Below are positions 1 to 10,810 of a stretch of DNA of 64,000 nucleotides, piece by piece (the first letter of the stretch is position 1; every line of letters begins with the position of its first letter). The notes beneath the pieces are model-generated. The model was not told the origin of the DNA. It worked only from the letters and a program-made list of their open reading frames with translations, and did no database searches. Position numbers and translations under genes: made by a program. The DNA comes from Ilex aquifolium (lineage: Eukaryota; Streptophyta; Magnoliopsida; Aquifoliales; Aquifoliaceae), in NCBI GenBank assembly GCA_951799425.1, contig OX637391.1, positions 24,228,551-24,292,550 on the forward strand, written 5' to 3'.

Positions 1-1351
1 TGAGGACAATGCATGAATCAAGTTGAGGGTGAGGTGTACCATTTATATGATACACTAATTTTTTGTGAAATTTTTTGTTGATGATACCAATTTTTGTGGT
101 GAAATTCACCTTTCACATGTTCTACAGATTTTTGTTTAAGAATAGTTGAGATATATGTCAAAATTTTGAAAATTATTGTGAAAAATATCTGAATTTTGAA
201 CCATATTTCATTATTCAAAGTATTGTGGGCTTTTTGATATGATTGATCGTTGCGTTGAACTTTGGATACATGAGAGCATCATAGAAGTTTTTCCTTTTGC
301 TAAGAGTATCACATATATATTTACTTTTGAAGTCACCCATAAGTACACCTTGAATGTGTAATTTCGACAATTTACGGATTGAGTTCACATTTTAGAGCTT
401 GACATGAATAGTGGAGATGAATAAGTACCCAAGAGAGCTTTAGTGTCAATCCTTGCTGGAGGGAACTTGCATTTACTCAAGGAACAATTCTTTAAACTTT
501 AAATTTGTTCCATAATCTAATTATGCTTGTTTTGGTTAGAGTGCATTTGTGTAGTTGATTGACTTGTCTTGAAATGCATAATGCTCCCCCATGTTTATCT
601 AGAAATGATCTTAGGCCATTTTTGAATGCTTTGAGCCTTAGCCATTTTTTATTGTGAAATTCTATAACTAGTGTCATGTTTGAGCCTTGTTGAAAATTTG
701 TTTCCATGCCACACATTTAACCAAGCTGGTGCAAAATGATAAAAATTTACTACACCTTGGTTGTTCCGAGAACTGACCATGATTGATCATAAAAAGGAAG
801 AAAATGTGGTGAGGAAACCCAAAAAAGGATTGAATGGCATTGAATGAAAAAAGGACAGAAAAAATCTGAGAAAAGGAGAAAAAGGGGTGGAAGAAGAAAA
901 AGAAAGATAAAAAGAAAAGGAAAATGTTAAGGAAAAGGAGGGAAAAGAAACAAAGAGTGAGGTGAAGGTGATAAGCTAAAAATTTCACAAAAAGGGGAAA
1001 TTGTTGACAATAAAGGTCATGCCTCGGAATAACCCTCTTTGTTATCCTCTATCATTCATTTCATTTGCCTCAATATCACCCCAAGGCCCCATTATAACCT
1101 TTGAAGTCCTAAATGATTTGGAGACAACAAGGGGATAGCATACTTTTAAAGAAAGAGAAATGTTGATTTTGCTATCTAATTCCCTAGCATTCCTTTCATG
1201 AGATTATGCCAAGGCTGTTTTATTCTTATGCATGTACTTCATTTTTGGATTATATGTGAGCATACTTTGTTTTGTGCACAAGATTCTATCTCACATATAC
1301 ACACAGAGAGCATGCCATGATAACCATAGTGTGATTCATTGTTGAGAGACC
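1..1351 (+). mobile_element. Internal 3' region of outer Athila-like element
   Basis: This is the non-coding stretch that follows the pol region of an Athila-like Ty3/gypsy element. It opens in the middle of a hairpin and polypurine-like motif that is complete in a second copy at 46181-46212, and then runs parallel to 4390-5650 and 46210-47490. It includes a purine-rich block (about 790-960) shared by all three copies. The element continues at 7947 after an interrupting insertion and ends with the LTR at 10360-15846. No credible coding sequence is present; the open frames seen on the minus strand come from the A/G-rich block. The 5' half of this element lies outside the window. Confidence 0.75.
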
Positions 1352-3087
1352 TGATTAGCACAAAACATTGCATATATTGTATGTTGTTATGCCTTTTTTA
1401 TACTTGCTTTTGTTGTGAATTTGGGGAGAAATGCGTTTAATCTGCTCTTTAATGGAATTTTGTGTAAATGTAGGTGAAAATATGTAAATGGCTTGAGTTA
1501 AGCCCCCATCGAAGTGTTTGAAATCAATGAAGATGAGGGGATAGCTTAAAGGAAGGATTGGAAAGTGAAGAAACTAGGAAAAAGGCAAATTTGATGAAAA
1601 CCTTCCAAAAGGTTTGGCCATAAACCTTCCGGAAGGTTTGCACTTGGTCTGCCTATTCACTGCCAAAACCTTCCGGAAGGTTTTGTTTACTAGAATGAAC
1701 CTTCTGGAAGGTTTGCATCGACCTTCCGGAAGATTTTGCTCACTGGAATGCTTTTTCAACTGATCCTGCACAAACCTTCCGGAAGGTTTGCATCGACCTT
1801 CCGGAAGGTTTTGCCCAGACAGCCTGCAACTCAAGCTCTGCCATTTGGGGGCCCACCTACACTTCTCTCCCACTTGTCCCCTAACATCTCTTACACATAT
1901 ACAAGCCTCCCATCACCTCATTCTGTACTTTGGAGGCTCAAGCATTGAAGAGGAGCAGAGAGAAGAGGCAAGTGAGGGGAGCTGCAAGCTAAGCTTGTCC
2001 TAGCCTGCCCAAGCCATCAAGTCAGCCCCCTTTTGATTGGAAGCCTGTCACACACCTAGGGAGGGCTCTATGAATGAAAATGCATCATGGATTACACATT
2101 ATTTAGATTGTATTGCATTGTAGAGAAAGAAGCTCCAAGGAAGAAGACATAGTTAGAGAGAGAAAGCTTAGATTTTTATATTTTCTTCCATCCATTTCAC
2201 TTGTAATCTTTCTTAAGACTCTTGTAAGTTTCATTTATTGTCTTTAATGTCATTTACTTCAAGTACATTGCAAGTTTAGTTGAGTATCTTAGATTCTACC
2301 ATTGTTGCATTTAAGTTTTCATCTCAAGTTCTTCAAATTGGTATTAAATGCACTTTTTTGTAGTTTATATTTTCTTGCATTAATTTAAGTTCCAATTTTC
2401 ATTTCTTCGCAATGTCTCTTCATTTCATTTATGTTCTTGCATTAAATATGAGTGGCTAAGCTTTAAGTTGGCTAATCCAAGGGAGAACTCCTCTTGGGTA
2501 TGCTAAATCAACTCTTTTTCTTTCCTCCTCATAGTGTACGTTGATTTGGTTTGACAAGGTTGAGTGTGGACATGGTTGTGAGTTCTTGATACACCGTAGA
2601 CTTGTCACGGTGTATGCTTGAATCCTCACCTCCATGTTAATCCCGTGCTTCCTATGAATCAATCAAACATCTAGACACCATTAGAGGAAGGTCTTGAGTT
2701 GATTTGGCATTCCCATTGGAATGACCTCTTCGGATTATCCAACACTTGTTCCATTTCATTTTCATCAAGAAAACAAATCACCAAACTCAAACCTCAAAGA
2801 TTTTTACACTTTTCCTTTTTTCACCAAAATCACCTTCAAAATGATTCACCTCATTCCCTAAGGAGATGACCTTGGAATACGATTTCCAAGTAAAACACGA
2901 CACTCGAAAGTCTCCCCGCGCTTGGGGAGCACTTTTGTTCACACACACACACATTTCATTCCCACTATTCCATTTACCCCATTTCTTGCATCATTCCGAG
3001 GGAGAGTGACACTCCCCTATCCGTATAAGCCATACACATACTACGGGATGATGTTCAGAGATTAGGGTCGACGGAACCATTCAAGCA
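1352..3087 (+). repeat. 5' LTR of nested element (palindrome-bearing type)
   Basis: The LTR begins TGATTAGCAC and ends CAAGCA, four bases before the primer site. The first half carries an array of CCTTCCGGAAGG palindromes (about 1600-1812). It resembles the LTR at 10360 over its full length and the LTR at 58094 in general layout. Length is 1736 bp. Confidence 0.75.
1600..1812. repeat. Palindrome array, CCTTCCGGAAGG type
   Basis: Perfect copies lie at 1625-1636, 1669-1680, 1775-1786 and 1797-1808, with decayed copies near 1601, 1699 and 1731. The last two perfect copies form a pair spaced 22 bp start to start, joined by TTTGCATCGA. The array lies in the first third of the LTR. Confidence 0.85.
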
Positions 3088-3091
3088 TTTT

Positions 3092-3109
3092 TGGCACCGT
3101 TGCCGGGGA
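3092..3109 (+). other. Primer binding site, tRNA-Asp type
   Basis: TGGCACCGTTGCCGGGGA differs by one base from the complement of the 3' end of plant tRNA-Asp(GUC), the primer used by Athila/Tat elements. It follows the LTR end after a TTTT spacer. Confidence 0.85.
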
Positions 3110-3218
3110 AGGTTAAGCGTCGAGTTCGAAGGTGATTTTGGACGGCATAGGTAAGTCTCATGATTTTCATCACGGGCCAAGGTATGTCGTCTCATTTTTA
3201 AATAGTTTGTTGTAGTTT

Positions 3219-3641
3219 GTGTTTTATGTAATGTTTCATAATTTTTATGAAAATGCATCAAATGCCCAAAATTTTGAAAATGTGTGTGAGATTTGTGATG
3301 AGTATAGGCACATCACTAGTGAGTGCCCATTAAATTATACGGTTCAAGACTTTACATGCGAAGGTTCAAATTCAATTTTGGTCTCCAAAAACTTTTACCC
3401 CAACCACTATGTTACACCGAGTTATCCGAGTTATGGTTGGGAGAAAGAACCTTATAATTTTTCATCCGATCTCACACCACCAAATGAATTTTGCCACTAT
3501 CCAACATATGAGGACTCAACCGAACAAGAATTGGAAAATACTCTTTGCGAGTTTATGCTATACCAAATGGAATTCAATGCCCAAATAACCCATGACCTTA
3601 TTGCATTGACTAATTCTATAATTACTATGCGGGAAGAATAA
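3219..3641 (+). CDS. Nucleocapsid-only Gag-like protein (140 aa)
   Basis: The ORF starts about 110 bases after the primer site and is uninterrupted. It has a CX2CX4HX4C zinc knuckle at residues 23-36 (CEICDEYRHITSEC), then a Pro/Tyr/Ser-rich stretch and a C-terminal Leu/Gln-rich helix ending in ITMREE. The same order (knuckle, Pro/Tyr-rich linker, helix) forms the C-terminus of the full Gags at 11839-13527 and 42654-45974, so this looks like the end of an Athila Gag without matrix or capsid parts. By family knowledge the knuckle would bind RNA; that it packages its own element RNA is inference. The start codon is uncertain, because an upstream in-frame extension would be short and unconserved. 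Confidence 0.55.
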   Translation: MFYVMFHNFYENASNAQNFENVCEICDEYRHITSECPLNYTVQDFTCEGSNSILVSKNFYPNHYVTPSYPSYGWEKEPYNFSSDLTPPNEFCHYPTYEDSTEQELENTLCEFMLYQMEFNAQITHDLIALTNSIITMREE

Positions 3642-6061
3642 CATCTTGAGCATAGTCAATGTATTGAGAATGATTATCTCAATGGAATGCATATTGATGT
3701 TGAATCTCCCACCACTCTAGATTGTGAAAATTTAATGAAGATATTATCTCACATGAGGCCAATGAGCCCAAGTTCATTTTTTCATCAAAGAGTGGTGTTG
3801 AGATTCACATTTTTCAATTTGGGGAGGGATTTGAAATAGAGATGAGTGTAGAAAATTTTAAAGAGAATTGTATACTCCATTGTTGGAATTGCATAAACTT
3901 GCCTACACCTCTGTTTGGTTGAGATTTTTGAATTATTATCCTTTGTATTGTTAGATAGATTGGTTAGGAAGGGCATTTATACAACAAAAAAATTTTAAAA
4001 TAAAAAAAATCAATGGGCGCAAGCTCATATCCGAATTGAAGTCGGATTGATATGAGCCCTCTTTGTTTTTTTTTCATGTACATAGTAGTTAGACTTATTT
4101 TATTGTTATATTTTCCTTTTCATAATGTTTTAGTATAGATTTTTGCATGAAGTTGTTTACCTCTTCCTAATTTGGACTCAATGCATTTTGAGCATCATCG
4201 TAGCAAATCTCATTCAGTATCATGTGCGAGTTTAAGTTGGGGGGTGTAAACAAGCTTTTTTGTGTTTCATTTTCCCTTTAATGTTTATATCAAAAAGAAA
4301 AAAAATAAAAAAAGGGGGCATCTTATTTCCCATATTACTTTCGTTTTTCTCATTGTATGATTCCTTGTGCATTGAGGATAATGCACGGTTCAAGTTGAGG
4401 GGTGAGGTGCACCATTTACATGTTCCACCACTTTTTGTATAGAATAGTTGGAAATGTGAAAATTTTAAAAATATCTAATATTGAACTATATTCCCCTATC
4501 CTAATTTTTATGGGAGTTGTGATTGTTTGATCTTCATTATGAACTTTAAACACATGAGTACACCATAGAATTTTATCCTATGCCTGAGTATCACATATGT
4601 GTTTTCTTTCGAACTCAACCATAGTGCACCTTGAATGTGTTATTTCGGCAATTTACTGATTGGATCCACATTTTAGAGCTTAACATGCATAGTGGAGATT
4701 AAATAAGTACCCATTTGAGCTTTAGTGTCAATCCTTGTTCGAGAGAACTTACATTTACTCAAATGAATAATTTTTCCAATTCAAATTTTTCAATAATCTC
4801 ATTATGCTTGTGTTTGGTTAGAGTGCATTTGGATAGTTGATTGTCTTTATCTTGAAATGCAAAATGATCCCCCATGCTTATTTAGAAATGATCTTAGGCC
4901 ATCTTTGAAATGTTTTGAGCCTTAGCCTTTTTCTTGAGAAATTCTATCCCTAGTGCCATGTTTGAGCCTTGTCGAAAATTCGTTTCCATAACACACAATT
5001 GACCAAGCCAGTGCAAAATGATAAAAATTTACCACACCTTGGTTGTTCCGAGAGCTGACTATGATTGAACATGAAAGAGAAGGAACGGTGACGTGGAAAC
5101 CCAACAAAAGGGATGAATGATGCGGATTTCAAAAATGTTGAATGAAAAAGAATGAAAAATCCAAGAAAAGGAGAAAAAGGGGTGGAAGAAGAAAAAGAAA
5201 GAGAAAAAAAAAAGGAAATGTTAAGGAAAAGGAGGGAAAAGAAACAAAGAGTGAGGTGAAGGTGATAAGCTGAAAATTTTATAAAAAGTGGAAATTGTTG
5301 ACAATAAAGATCATGCCTCGGAATAACCCTCTTTGTTGTCCTATTTCCTTTGTTTCATTAGCCTCAATATCACCCCAAAGGCCCCATTATAACCCTTGAA
5401 AGTCCTAAATGATCTAGAGAAAGCTTGGGAAAGGCACACTTTAAATGAAAATAAAAGTTGATTTTGCTATCTAGTGCCCTAACATTCCATTCATGAGATT
5501 ATGCCAAGGTCATTTCAATTTTTATGCATGTACGTCATTTTTTGGATTATATGTGAGCATACTTTGGTTTGTGCATAAGATCCTATCTCACATATACACA
5601 TGGAGAGTATGCCAGGATAATCATAGTATGATTCATTGTTGAGAGAAACCCTTGGTGAGTTTTGCATCAAAGCTGAATTTGGATAGCTAAGCGAATGTGG
5701 ATTCCGTTGAGTAAATGCTTCAATTACATATTCATTTCACACACACACGAGTTTTGAAAGGAAATGTGTAGGTGGATACTCTAGAATAGCATTTAAGGCT
5801 ATGATGTGATTCATGTGTGATTAGTTCGGGTGCATTGGACCAAGCTATTTTTGACATCCTAGTGCTAGTTAGGATACGGGCATATGTTTCAAATGTTGGA
5901 TATGAGGGAAAGAAGTTTGTAGGTACATTCACTGGAAATCTTCACTAGAAAAAACTCATCCACTAGGGATCACCTAGGGGTTTAAAGGCTTGTTGCATAT
6001 ACTAAATGCAATAACGGAATTAGTATAGGTTTATTTTTGTTTTCTTAATTTTTACATTTAG
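3642..6061 (+). other. Non-coding internal region of nested element
   Basis: No coding sequence is supported. Landmarks are an imperfect inverted repeat at about 4023-4058 (GCTCATATCCGA against TCGGATTGATATGAGC), a polypurine-like AAGTTGGGGGGTGT near 4233, and a degenerate hairpin plus AAGTTGAGGGGTG near 4368-4405. From 4390 the sequence runs parallel to positions 1-1350 and 46210 onward, including an A/G-rich block at about 5160-5250. At about 5650 it carries the sequence that is the insertion site in the outer element. Confidence 0.6.
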
Positions 6062-6097
6062 TTTGCTAGGGACTAGCAAAGCTTAAATTGGGGGGTG
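6062..6097 (+). other. Hairpin plus polypurine tract before 3' LTR
   Basis: TTTGCTAGGGACTAGCAAA (6062-6080) is an 8-bp perfect stem with a GGA loop. It is followed by AAATTGGGGGGTG directly against the LTR start. A G-rich tract at this place is the expected plus-strand primer for reverse transcription. The same hairpin and tract occur before the LTRs at 10360 and 48097. Confidence 0.75.
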
Positions 6098-7946
6098 CGA
6101 TGAGCATGTAATATTGCATATTCAACGGCCTCATTACATGCATTTTAACTTAACTTTGCATTTAATTACTTAGAGTTAGTCAAAGTTATGAATAATGTGG
6201 AAATTTTGATGTTGTAGGTAATCATAGGGTAAATGATGGCTTTCGAAACCCTGCAACTAAGTGTGGATGAATGGTGAAGAGATGGACACATTACATGAGG
6301 ATCGGGAGGCTTGGAAGGTGAAGAAATCAAGAAAAATGCATTTGCAAGAAAACCTTCCGAAAGGTTTGCATCGACCTTCCGGAAGGTTTAGCCCACTGGA
6401 ATTGGTATCAGTACCTCTGTTTTCCCCATTTTTGACCATGATCCACTTCGAATCTGAAATTTTTCAAAGCATGAAAGTTGTAGATCTAGATGTCCTCTAT
6501 ATTGTATCACAATTTCATCACAATCGGACGTTTGAATCAAAATTTATGACAATTTTACAAAAACTGGTCCTGAGCTGCCACCTTCCGGAAGGTTTATTTC
6601 GACCTTCCGGAAGGTTTGGCCCAGAATCACCAGAACACCCTGCAACTCAAGCTCTACCACTTGGGGGTCCCACCTATGATTCTCCCACTTGTCCCCTGAC
6701 ATATTCTACATACATACATGCCTCCTACACCCCAAAGTCAGCCTTGGAAGATGGAGGATGGGAAATGAGGAGAGAGGAAGAGGGAGGCATGGTGGGTGCA
6801 GAGGCTATGCTTGTCCTAGCCTGTCCAAGCCATCATCTCACCTCCCATTGATGGGAGGCCTGCACACACAGGCTATGGGGAGCCTCATGGATGAAAATGC
6901 AAGGGTTCTACACCATATATTCAACATTCACACAAGCTTTGAGAGGAAGAGGCTACCTAAGCTTAAGAGTAGTTTTAGAGAGATAAGTTCCCAATGAAGA
7001 AGATGAAGTTCTAGAGAGAGAAATTTAGATTTTTTCATTTTCTTCTCCATTTCAGTTGTAGTAAGCTTTAAATCACTTGTAATCTTTACTTCTTGCACTT
7101 TAAACTCTTTCATTCAAGTGTATTTCAAGTTTAGTTACATTTTCTACCATTTCAAGTTTTACATTTGGGTATTGTTTTCCAACCTTTATATTTTGACTAT
7201 GAATGCATTCTCTCTTGTAGTTTAACTCTTTTCTTTCATTAATACAAGTTCTATGTCCCATTTCACTACCATGTCTTCTTACATTATGTTTGTTCTTGCT
7301 TTTAACTATGAGTAGCTAGATTTTTAGTTGGCTAATTCAAGGAGAATTTCCTCTTGGGTATGTGAAATCGAATCTCATTCATTCCTCCTCGTAGTGTAAG
7401 ACGATTTGGTTTGACTAGGTTGAGTGTGGACGTGGTTATGAGTTCTTGATAGACCGTAGACTTGTCACGGAGTATGCTTGAATCCTCACCTCCATTTTAA
7501 TCCCTCGCTTTCTACGAATCAATCGAACATCTAGGCACCATTGGTAGAATGTCTTGAGTTGATTTGACATTCCTATTGGAATGACCCTTTTGGATTAGTT
7601 AACCTTGTTTTCATTACATTTTTAGCAAAAACTCCAATCACCAAAACACAAACTCACAAGATTTTACACTTTTTCATTTTTTCACAAAATCACCTTCAAC
7701 ATAATTCATATTCCTTCCCTGATGAGACGACCTTGGAATACCCATTCCAAGTAAAACACGACATTCCAAGAATCTCTCTATGCTTGGGGAGCAATTTTGC
7801 ACACACACACATTTTGTTCATTCACACCCGTTTTCCCATTTCTTGCATGATATCCGAGGGAGAGTGACACTCACCCAACCGTATAACCCACATACACATT
7901 ACCGGAATCATGGTCAAAAATTAGGAATGACAGAATAACTCAAGCA
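6098..7946 (+). repeat. 3' LTR of nested element (other subfamily)
   Basis: The LTR starts CGATGAGC (TG mutated to CG) and ends CAAGCA. Its first 300 bases match the solo LTRs at 56139-57964 and 59245-61078 read in reverse, not the element's own 5' LTR; the second half follows the common LTR plan. It still carries CCTTCCGGAAGG palindromes, around 6353-6384 and 6585-6618, flanking a 200-bp stretch shared with the solo LTRs. Length is 1849 bp. Confidence 0.7.
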
Positions 7947-8330
7947 AGACACCCTTGGTGAGAGTTGCATCGAAGCAAAATTTGGATAATCCTACGCTTA
8001 AGGGATAAGGGAATATCGCTCAAGTTTTCGATATTGGATAGAATTAGGAATACCTTTGTCATTTGAATCTATGCTTTACATTTTGGGTATTCACTTTGGT
8101 AGTTAAACTTAGAAATTTATGTCTTGTATTTGAAAGCATCAAAATTTTAAATCATATTGCAATTTCGAAAATGACTTTGGGCATGATCACTCAATTGTGG
8201 TTCATATTTGTGGTTCAAGTTTTTGGTAGAGAAGATGTCATAGAGAGGTTGTTAGAATGTCTAGGAGTTGGGATAAGTTGGATTGGATGTAAGATTTGGA
8301 GCACAGGAATTGTTTTGCAAAAAAAAGGAA
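7947..8330 (+). mobile_element. Outer element internal region resumes
   Basis: This sequence continues the region cut at 1351 and matches 47490-47960 of the inside-out element. It is non-coding and leads into the palindrome array and env-like ORF. Confidence 0.65.
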
Positions 8331-8460
8331 AAACCTTCCAGAAGGTTTGGTTATTAACCTTCCGGAAGGTTTGACACACTGGACAGCTTTTGCCTCAGCT
8401 TCTGCCAAAACTTTCCGGAAGGTTTGTATCGATCTTCCCGAAGGTCTTGCCCAGAAGGCT
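8331..8460. promoter_or_regulatory. Internal palindrome array upstream of env-like ORF
   Basis: Copies of the CCTTCCGGAAGG palindrome (one perfect near 8359, others with one or two changes) lie here with the same linkers as in the LTR: GGTTTG...CACACTGGACAG, CTTCTGCCAAAAC and the TTTGTATCGA pair linker. It is not an LTR end. A pyrimidine-rich leader (about 8500-8590) and then the env-like frame follow. A role as an internal promoter is inference from position and repetition. Confidence 0.5.
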
Positions 8461-8735
8461 AAAAACAAGGGTTTTAAGTTCAGTTTTTTCAAGAAACCCT
8501 TCACATTTCACTCAAATCTTAATCTCTCAAACTCTCTTCTCTATCTCTAATCTCTTTCAAGCTTCAAAGATCTCTCACCCACCTTCCAAACCTTCCATTT
8601 TCCATAGCTACGGTTGTTTATTACTTGAATTCTACCAAAATTTCTTGGAAGTTCTCCTTTAAAACCCTAGGTTTCTCTTGTCTCCCAATTCTCAAGTTCT
8701 CTTTGATCTTCTCCAAAACCTTGAACTCCATTGCA

Positions 8736-10043
8736 ATGACTCGCATGGTTAGGATCTCGCTTGATGCTTTTGAGCCCATTGGGCAACTCTTGTTGTGGTT
8801 GTTGACGATTTTGGGTTTGGGGGCACTGTTGGTTCTCATAGCCCGCACCAAATGTACTGGTCTGGATTCCCCATAACCCGCGAGCACTAGTTCCCACAAG
8901 AGGAATATGGAGCGCCCAAGTAGTGGAGATAGCGCATAGAGGAGGACAAAAGCAAGACATGATGCTCGCAAGCAAAGGATAAGCGAGAAAAATGTCACAT
9001 GTGAGAGTTTTGTGGATAAGATTACTCTTGGGCCAAATAACGAAATGGTTAGGGTTATCGAGGGGCATGGATTGGGGATTTGGTTTGAGCAGGTTAGCGG
9101 CTATAACCTGGCATTGTGTAGGGAATTTTATAGGAAATTAATGGTGTTGGGCGAGGATGGTTCGATTCTTAGGACGAATGTGAGGGGGAAGATGTTTGAC
9201 GTGACCCCGGATATGATTGGTATCCTGTTGAATTACCAGAGGCCTCCCCCTACTACCCCGGTCTACCCACACAATTTCGAAGGGAGTAAAACACTATCTG
9301 AATATGTGCAGCTCACCTATGAGGACCCGACCAAATTCAAGGAGACAACTCTAGTCGGGGACCTCAAGCACTCCTACGGGGTCATGGACAAGATCCTACA
9401 CTATAATCTGAGTCCTAGGGGTACGGAGAAGAACCCTAATGTGGAGAAGCTCACACTTCTACATGTGTTCATGATCGGGAAGCAAATGGACGTGGCACTT
9501 TTGATCTGGGAATTCATGAAGGAGTTCGCTCAGGTTGCAAAGCCGAAGGCGAATCTCCCCTTCGCCAATCTCGTCACTAGGATGTGCTCCCATTGCAAGG
9601 TCAAGGCCTATGGAAATGATGTCTTGCTCCCCCCTGAGACTGGTGCAATTGGGAAATCGAGCAGTAGTAAAAGGGCAGCGAGGACTAGGGGTGAGCGAGC
9701 TAGTGCCTTGGGACCTGAACCATCCTCTGCGGGGCCATCCTCTTTCGGACCTTCTTCTTTTGCCCCGGTCCACATTGTGTCTCAGCGTTTGGAAGCCCTG
9801 GAGACTACGATGCATGAACTTTCATTGATGGTGACTCGGATCTTCTAGCATACCTTTTCGGGCGAGCCCATCCCGGGTGGACCTCTACCGCCTCTGGCTG
9901 GACCTTCTACCTCCGCTCCCTTAACTTCTATAGTTGTTGAGGTGGGAGGCTCTGGCGATGATGATGATGACGACGACGACGAGGGTGGTGATGAGGGTGA
10001 CTCTGGGAACGATGATGATGACGCTGGAGATGAGGACGAATAG
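8736..10043 (+). pseudogene. Decayed Athila-type env-like / plant transposon protein ORF
   Basis: One reading frame runs from an ATG at 8736 to a TAG at 10041 but is broken by in-frame stops at 8874, 8937 and 9846. The longest open piece (9012-9845) encodes 278 residues with the layout of the 'putative plant transposon protein' domain found in the third ORF of Athila/Calypso-type elements: a DKITLGPNNEMVRVIEGHGL start, a central DVTPDMIGILLNYQRP motif, and a CSHC-containing region, then a Ser/Pro/Gly-rich linker. After the TAG at 9846 the frame continues into an acidic tail of Asp and Glu runs. The 5' start is uncertain. It sits between the internal palindrome array and the 3' polypurine tract, the place for env-like ORFs in this lineage. 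Envelope function is not shown by the sequence. Confidence 0.65.
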
Positions 10044-10323
10044 TAGTTGTGTCATCATGTTTTTTGTTTCTTTTGGTTTTAGGTTGTACACAGTTAGGGT
10101 TAGTTTTATCAGCCTAGTAGATAATGGGTCGTTTTGTTTTGAACTCTAACTCATTGTACCGAACTTTTGAAAATGATTAATGAAAAGTACCACAATTGTT
10201 TCATTTTATCTTGCCCAAGTCTATTTTCCTAATTGCATTGTGATTTTTGCATTTTGTATGTTTGATGATTTACTTGTATGAATGGGTTGTTGTAGTTTTA
10301 TACCCTTGTGGTTTGAAATAAAG
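10044..10323 (+). other. 3' untranslated region of outer element
   Basis: An AT-rich non-coding stretch between the env-like stop codon and the hairpin before the LTR. Nothing else is recognised. Confidence 0.6.
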
Positions 10324-10359
10324 TTTGCTAGGGACTAGCAAAATTCAAGTTAGAAGGTG
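10324..10359 (+). other. Hairpin plus degenerate polypurine tract
   Basis: TTTGCTAGGGACTAGCAAA (10324-10342) is identical to the hairpins at 6062 and 48061. The tract after it is degraded (AAGTTAGAAGGTG) while the hairpin is intact. Confidence 0.7.
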
Positions 10360-10593
10360 TGATTAACACAAAACATTGCACATTGTGTATGTTTTTATAC
10401 CCTTTTATACTTGCTTTTGTGGTGGAAATGCAATTATGCAAACAATTAATGATGTTGTTGTGTAATTGTAGGTAAAGAGTTGGAAATGGCTTGAGTTAAG
10501 CCCCCATCGTAGTGCTCAAAGTCAATAGAGATAAGGGGTGGATTAAAGGGAGGCTTGGAAGGTGAAGAAATCAAGAAAAAGGCAAATCAGGAG

Positions 10594-10810
10594 AAAACCT
10601 TCTAGAAGGTTTGGTCATAAACCTTCTGGAAGGTTTGCACACTAGACAGTTTATGTCTGCCAAAACCTTCCGGAAGGTTTTGCACACTGGAAGAAGACCT
10701 TCCGGAAGGTTTGTATCGACCTTCCGGAAGGTTAGGCATACTGGACAGCTTTTTCCTCTACCTCTGCCAAAACCTTCTGGAAGGTTTGCATCGACCTTCC
10801 GGAAGGTTTT
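10594..10810. repeat. Palindrome array, CCTTCCGGAAGG type
   Basis: At least seven copies, four of them perfect. Two pairs have linkers of the GTTTG(T/C)ATCGA kind with 22-bp spacing. It occupies the same LTR position as the array at 1600-1812. Confidence 0.8.

Larger units (their letters stand above)
1352..7946 (+). mobile_element. Nested non-autonomous Athila-like element
   Basis: The element has a 5' LTR (1352-3087), a tRNA-Asp primer site, a 3.0-kb internal region with only a short nucleocapsid-like ORF, a polypurine tract and a 3' LTR (6098-7946). It interrupts the outer element: the sequence broken at 1351 resumes at 7947, as comparison with 5630-5660 shows. The flanking 5-mers are AGACC on the left and AGACA on the right, a target duplication with one difference. 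The two LTRs are not the same subfamily (see findings). No protease, RT or integrase is encoded, so any movement would depend on a related autonomous element. Confidence 0.7.

Noticed and set aside
674-988. 104-codon Phe/Leu-rich minus-strand ORF
   Set aside because: It lies over the A/G-rich block of the element's non-coding region, and related copies do not keep the frame.
1574-2003. Recurrent short ORFs with NLPEG and KPSGRF peptides in many LTRs
   Set aside because: The peptides are simply the palindrome AACCTTCCGGAAGGTT read in different frames; they occur on both strands and carry stops elsewhere.
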